This document shows, piece by piece, positions 59,940 to 64,000 of a stretch of 64,000 nt of DNA. The notes beneath the pieces are model-generated. The model worked only from the letters and a program-made list of their open reading frames with translations. It ran no database searches and was not told the origin of the DNA. Each line of letters starts with the position of its first letter. The first letter of the stretch is position 1. The position numbers and the translations under genes are program-made. The DNA comes from Ceratopteris richardii (lineage: Eukaryota; Streptophyta; Polypodiopsida; Polypodiales; Pteridaceae): positions 67,817,658-67,881,657 of the forward strand of contig CM035407.1 of the NCBI GenBank assembly GCA_020310875.1, given 5' to 3'.

Positions 59940-60170
59940 TGTTGGAGATAGATGTCTGCGGAAGCACGCGAACAACACGAGGAAGCAGAAGAATCTTGGA
60001 GCACAAACACACAATAGTGAATGTATTACTAGAGAATGTACAAAGATAAGTAGCCCATTAGGGCAATATACGTATATACAAGCCGGGGGAAAAAAACCTC
60101 CTAAAGAGGGAAAAAAGTGCCCCGACGGTCCTAGTGTGTTCACACACATCACTACCTAAATATATCAACA
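59940..60170 (-). repeat. 5' LTR of copy E (231 bp)
   Basis: Minus-strand TGTTGATATATTTAGG to CTCCAACA, with the same internal motifs as copy F. Confidence 0.94.
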
Positions 60171-60269
60171 ATAATAATAGGGCACACATGGACCACCCAT
60201 GTCTCCATGCAACCATCTCCAAAATCACAATCTCAAATGGTTTTGAAATGATTTGTTTTTTGGCCTTTC

Positions 60270-60790
60270 CCTCGACCTTTCTTTCGCAAATCAATGAGGC
60301 TTTAGAAAGGGAACATCATTTTCATATCTGATCATGCTATTGGCCACAATTCCTTGCTGCCTTTGATTTAGAGAAGGCCACCACTAGAGACATAATCAAT
60401 AAAAGGAGTCTTCATCATGTTCACATTTCTCTTGATCAATATTATGAATTAGACATGGAGATCATGGCGGAATAGGATCTTTGCCATATCTATCCACCTC
60501 CTCCAATGCAAAGATCAACACCAAGTTTTCCAAACCCATCCAATTATGTGCCGTTTGTTGAAGCAATACGTGAAGATCATGGGGGAAGAGGATCTTTCAC
60601 ATATTGATGTATATTGTGATGGGCATATCTATCCACCTTGTCCAATGCAAAGATCAACATCGATTTTTCCAAATCCATCCAGTTATGTCTCCTTTGTTGA
60701 AACAAGAAGTGTATTAACAAATAGAGTGAAGAAAAGTGAAGTCTAGATCTATAGAATCACCCTAACACCTCTTCAAGGTAGAGTCCCAAA
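60270..60790. repeat. Dispersed duplicate, copy 1 (about 520 bp)
   Basis: Shares with copy 2, in the same order, TTAGAGAAGGCCACCACTAG, CAATAAAAGGAGTCT, GATGGGCATATCTATCCA, CCAATGCAAAGATCAAC, TTGTTGAAACAAGAAGTG and ACACCTCTTCAAGGTAGA. Copy 1 also has an internal duplication of about 113-137 bp (60463 and 60576). Confidence 0.85.
60463..60715. repeat. Internal tandem duplication within copy 1
   Basis: GATCATGG-GGAA, ATATCTATCCACCT, TCCAATGCAAAGATCAAC and CATCCA-TTATGT each occur twice in order. The second unit carries about 24 extra bases (ATTGATGTATATTGTGATGG region). Copy 2 has only one such unit, matching the second. Confidence 0.82.
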
Positions 60791-61308
60791 CATAAAAGAA
60801 CCAAGAGGAGGGTTTCTCTAGACCATAAAATAAAGGTGTATTCCTACATAATCACTTGAGACTACGAGCTCCCATATATGCTTCCTGATGAAACCCATTG
60901 CATGGATCCTTTCTAATTGCCTCCCTAAATTGTAACCATTTTAAGCTTCACTATTTTAATCAAGTGATAACCGTCGACTAATCTTTCTTTTCAATCCCAT
61001 GTGATATATCATAATACCCAATTTACCTTCTTGTGAGACTCTCTTGAATAAAACTAATCCTTTCGCTCTCTAGAGATAGCCATATAATCTTTAACAACTT
61101 CCTCTTATTCTTAAGTTTATGCACAATCTTTAAGAAATATTTACTCTCTTATCTCTTATACTTCTCTAAAGCCTTGAGCGATAAATCTTATACTAGTTAC
61201 CTAATCACATTTATATAGGTCACTTGCTCTTGATTATTAAAATTTCTGAATGCTTAAGTTTTATAAAACTTAAAAATCTATCTTTTATACCTCGATTCAT
61301 CTATCATT

Positions 61309-61405
61309 CGATACTTCAATAACATGGGAACGTGCCAATCTATCATTGGATACTTCAATAATAAAACTTAAAAATCTATCATTCGATACTTCAATGATAT
61401 GGGAA
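61309..61405. repeat. Short tandem repeat, ATCTATCATT-GATACTTCAAT, three units
   Basis: Units start near 61309, 61340 and 61376. The first and third are each followed by A-ATGGGAACGTGCC. Confidence 0.85.
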
Positions 61406-61483
61406 CGTGCCTTACATTCTAACAGAAGACATAAACTTCCCATACGTTGAAGTAAAAAGATTTCTATACAAACAAAAAGCTCT

Positions 61484-61590
61484 CTCTGTGTCTCTCACTC
61501 TCTTTCTCTCTCTGTGTGTCTTTCTCTTCCTCTCTCTCTCTCTATCTCTCTCTTTGTCTTTCTCTTCCTCTCTCTCTCTCTCTCTTTCCA
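61484..61590. repeat. CT-rich compound microsatellite
   Basis: (TC)n interrupted by TGTG and TTCC words. The frames it creates (SLSLSL) are artefacts. Confidence 0.92.
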
Positions 61591-62039
61591 AAAAATAATG
61601 TGAAAGGGCCCAACAAGTTATGCTTTGCAAGATTGTGAACTTATCCTCTAAAAGAAATAAAAGAGAGCTCACAATCTGCTTCAAGTGATGAAAAAAGTCA
61701 TTGATGCATCCTTTTGCAAATGCATCACTATAGCTTCTTTCTATCTCTGTATTTCTCCTATCACTCTCTCTCTCTGTCTCCCATAATCATACATATAGTT
61801 TGGCTAGAGTACTAGAAGATATGACTGCTATTAGGTCGTCCTCCTCTTCAGTTGCTCCCACACATAAATAACTGAAATTGTAGACCTATGGGAGTGTAGA
61901 GGCAAATAAATTTTATAGATACAACTAGCATATAGACAAGAATAGCGAATGATTAACCCCACCCTTAGAAATTGAATATATATAATCAACTAAAACGGAC
62001 ATAAGTTGTTTTATCTTTCTTTTGTGTATGATATCTTTC

Positions 62040-62500
62040 TTTTGCAAACAATTTGGCTTTAGGAAGGCAAAATCATTTTCATTTCTGATTTAGAGAAGGC
62101 CACCACTAGAGACACAATCAATAAAAGGAGTCTCCATCATATGGAGATTGCTCTTGATGACGATTATGCACCCTTTCAAAGAAATTTAAAAAGTTTTAAG
62201 CTTACTAGACTAGACATGGCAATCATGGGGGAATAACATCTTTGACATATTGATCTATGTTGTGATGGGCATATCTATCCAACTTGTCCAATGCAAAGAT
62301 CAACCCCAAGTTTTCCAAACCCATCAAATGATGTCTCCTTTGTTGAAACAAGAAGTGTATTAGCAAATAGAGGGAAAAGATGACCATAAGGTTAGATTAT
62401 TTAATGGCTTTGATTTGTGAAGATAAGTGAAGTCTCGATCTCTATAATCACCCAAACACCTCTTCAAGGTAGAATTCCGAATATAAAATAGCCAAGAGGA
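62040..62500. repeat. Dispersed duplicate, copy 2 (about 460 bp)
   Basis: Direct-orientation partner of 60270-60790, with indels. It lacks the internal tandem unit and carries a distinct insert after TTGCTCTTGATGA (about 62150-62210). Confidence 0.85.
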
Positions 62501-62722
62501 GTATTTAATGTGTAACTTCACAAGTACCTTATGCAATTGAGCTAGTGAGAATGTTAACAACTTAATCTTTAATGTGCTCTTGCTAGATGTTTGGGTGAAC
62601 TTTAGAAGGATTATAAAACTATAAATTGATGGTGGTGCATAGATCTTTGTTATCACTAAAGAATCCATGTTGGAGTTAAGGTTACATTACACATGAAATA
62701 CCCCTTAACGTTTTCCATATAA

Positions 62723-63330
62723 TTGGCCAATAATTCAAAAGTAACATTCATTGGTTTTATTAAAAACATGGAAATGAATGTTGTGATAAAAGAAGTGAAG
62801 CTAGAGATGCATGTGATTGGAGTAGGGGATGGGACTTCTTCCATCATTTTAGGAAGGTCTTGGATCATGAGAGATAGGAACAATTGGAATCTGGTTTTAA
62901 GGAAACATTTACTGATAAGCCACCCTCTAAGAGAGTTAGATTGAACCTACTAATTGGAAAGATTTGTCTAGTAACTAATGAGGAGCAAGAAGAAACCATA
63001 ACTAAATAAATAAATAGTTACTATAGTTTCTTTTCAAATGATGGTTCTTAAATGGGATGTTCCAAAACTCAAGTTCAAAACAAAAAATTGAAAGAGGGTA
63101 GTATGCCAATTGCAAAAACCGCAATGATGAGTTGGGGTAATGGAAAAAGTGGGCTTGGAAGCATAGGCGATTAAGCTTTTGTTTGTAGGATTCATATATC
63201 AAGTGTATGATGCACAATGGTTATTATAGTACCCAAAAAATAAGAAAATGGAGAGTTTGCATTGACTTAAACCCCTCATCACAATGAAATTCCATAAAGT
63301 ATGATGTATCCGTGGTGGAGTACTAATAAG
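62723..63330 (+). pseudogene. pol: Ty3/gypsy relic M: protease end and RT start
   Basis: The plus frame 62723-62944 contains MNVVIKEVKLEMHVIGVGD followed by IILGRSWIM, the C-terminal ILGRPWL-type motif of gypsy aspartic proteases. After a stop-rich stretch, 63170-63290 reads IKLLFVGFIYQVYDAQW, then a shifted PKNKK / WRVCIDL. These are the N-terminal RT words usually seen as LL-AGFIYP-DSEW and PKKNGKWRVCIDF. Spacing fits a PR-to-RT stretch. It is badly decayed, has no LTRs, and is opposite in strand to gypsy K and L. Confidence 0.7.
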
Positions 63331-64000
63331 TAAAATAAGTTTGGAGATGTATGGAGAAAATAAAGCATGTAAAATAGAATCAATTCCCATAAAAGTGATT
63401 TTAAATCCTTCTAGAACTTAAATGATGGAGTTGTCATTTAAACCATTATAGAATCTCTTACTCTTGAGTTTAACCATAAGTAGATGTTTTGTCTTAAACC
63501 ATTCTTATGTCCTTTGCAATTCCATCATCTTAGTGCATGAATACTTGGTTTATCATTCACATAATTCAGAATAAATTCCATTGGAAGAGTCTTAAGTATG
63601 AATGTTATTTTTTTTTCTTCCCTTTAGTTTGGCATATGAATTTGAAAAAACATTCCACTTTGGAATTTAGACAGTCCATAAGTATCAATATTCCTCAATG
63701 ATGCTAGGTCATCATCCTCATTACTCAATACCAAGTAAGAGATTATCCTGTTGAGAATATGAGAGTGCATCTCCCATTTGTATCTTGGAGTCACTCTCTT
63801 TCCATTTCATTTCTATTACATTTTCTTGTATTTCCTTGGGTACCTTGCCATTTGCTTCTACCAGTTGTATTCATCCTCCTTTCAGGAGAATTATCCCACA
63901 TGAGATGTATTTTGGAGAGCCCCTCACAAATCTATATAAGGAGGGCCTCTCCCCCATTTGTAGCTATCAAGCTCATTTCTAATCCACATCAGTTTACCCA
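63331..64000. other. No gene seen up to the right edge, except a promoter-like segment
   Basis: AT-rich DNA. The last 100 bp contain a TATA-box region (separate entry). Whether it belongs to a host gene or to an LTR starting near here cannot be judged. Confidence 0.5.
63914..63952 (+). promoter_or_regulatory. TATA box inside a near-perfect inverted repeat
   Basis: TATATAAG (63933-63940) lies between GGAGAGCCCCTC (63914-63925) and GAGGGCCTCTCC (63941-63952), which pair at 11 of 12 positions. A pyrimidine-rich start zone follows. Confidence 0.45.

Larger units (their letters stand above)
55017..60170 (-). mobile_element. Ty1/copia family-1 element, copy E (complete)
   Basis: LTRs at 55017-55246 and 59940-60170, with a perfect target duplication ATAAT (55012-55016 and 60171-60175). 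Length is 5154 bp, on the minus strand. The primer site, gag, protease, integrase, RT, RNase H and polypurine tract are all present. Apart from F, it is the best-preserved copy, with about two nonsense changes and two frameshifts. Confidence 0.95.
60171..62722. other. No intact gene; contains a duplicated segment and simple repeats
   Basis: After the ATAAT duplication the DNA should include the rest of the K 5' LTR flank, but no boundary was found. A roughly 0.5-kb segment occurs twice (60270-60790 and 62040-62500). Frames inside it (DVYCDGHIYPPCPMQRS and relatives) are broken and match no family I know. Confidence 0.5.

Overview
This window looks like nuclear DNA of a land plant with a large, repeat-rich genome. 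It is AT-rich, has long microsatellites, and is dominated by Ty1/copia and Ty3/gypsy LTR retrotransposons. Only one convincing host gene is visible: a DUF3511-type plant protein at 8904-9326 (+), in a short GC-richer island. The sequence alone does not fix the plant lineage. No rRNA, tRNA, CRISPR or bacterial feature was seen.

Layout. 1-1609 holds the 5' half of a copia element (family 1, copy F, minus strand) whose gag frame is fully open. It sits in a gypsy pol relic (L, 1610-2646), which a second, 5'-truncated copia (G, 2647-5461) also breaks. 5.5-19.8 kb is mostly low-complexity and relic DNA: (TA)n, a 125-bp dimer repeat, the DUF3511 gene, mixed tetranucleotide repeats, a 0.5-kb (GA)n tract with a (GGGA)16 core, two head-to-head LTR relics, and a decayed family-1 copy (H, 16484-18332). 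19790-35128 is a three-level nest: family-1 copy C (23077-28144) lies in the gag of copy B (21993-32215), which lies in the integrase region of copy A (19790-35128). All three are in + orientation and each has a recoverable 5-bp target duplication. With the inserts subtracted, each element is about 5.1 kb, matching copies D and E.

36.5-60.2 kb is a second palimpsest, built on a minus-strand gypsy element (K). From right to left K shows a candidate 5' LTR, a primer binding site, a leader, gag, protease and the start of RT. It is interrupted by family-1 copy E (55017-60170, minus, in the LTR), family-1 copy D (48713-53822, +, in the leader) and family-2 copia J (40555-47458, +, in gag). It ends against family-2 copia I (36564-39267, +). 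J itself carries a 1261-bp TG...CA insertion with a GTAAT duplication, probably a solo LTR. 60.2-64 kb holds a roughly 0.5-kb segment present twice, a gypsy protease/RT relic (62723-63330), and a TATA-box region at the right edge.

Family-1 elements share 230-bp LTRs, an initiator-tRNA-Met type primer site (TGGTATCAGAGC), a CCHC gag, a DSGATKHIT-type protease, an HHCC integrase, a YVDD reverse transcriptase and an RNase H. Every copy that can be read through is broken by stops or frameshifts. Many of the stops are CAG-to-TAG changes at the same codons in different copies, which fits CHG-methylation decay. All alignments were made by eye; no searches or computed identities were available.
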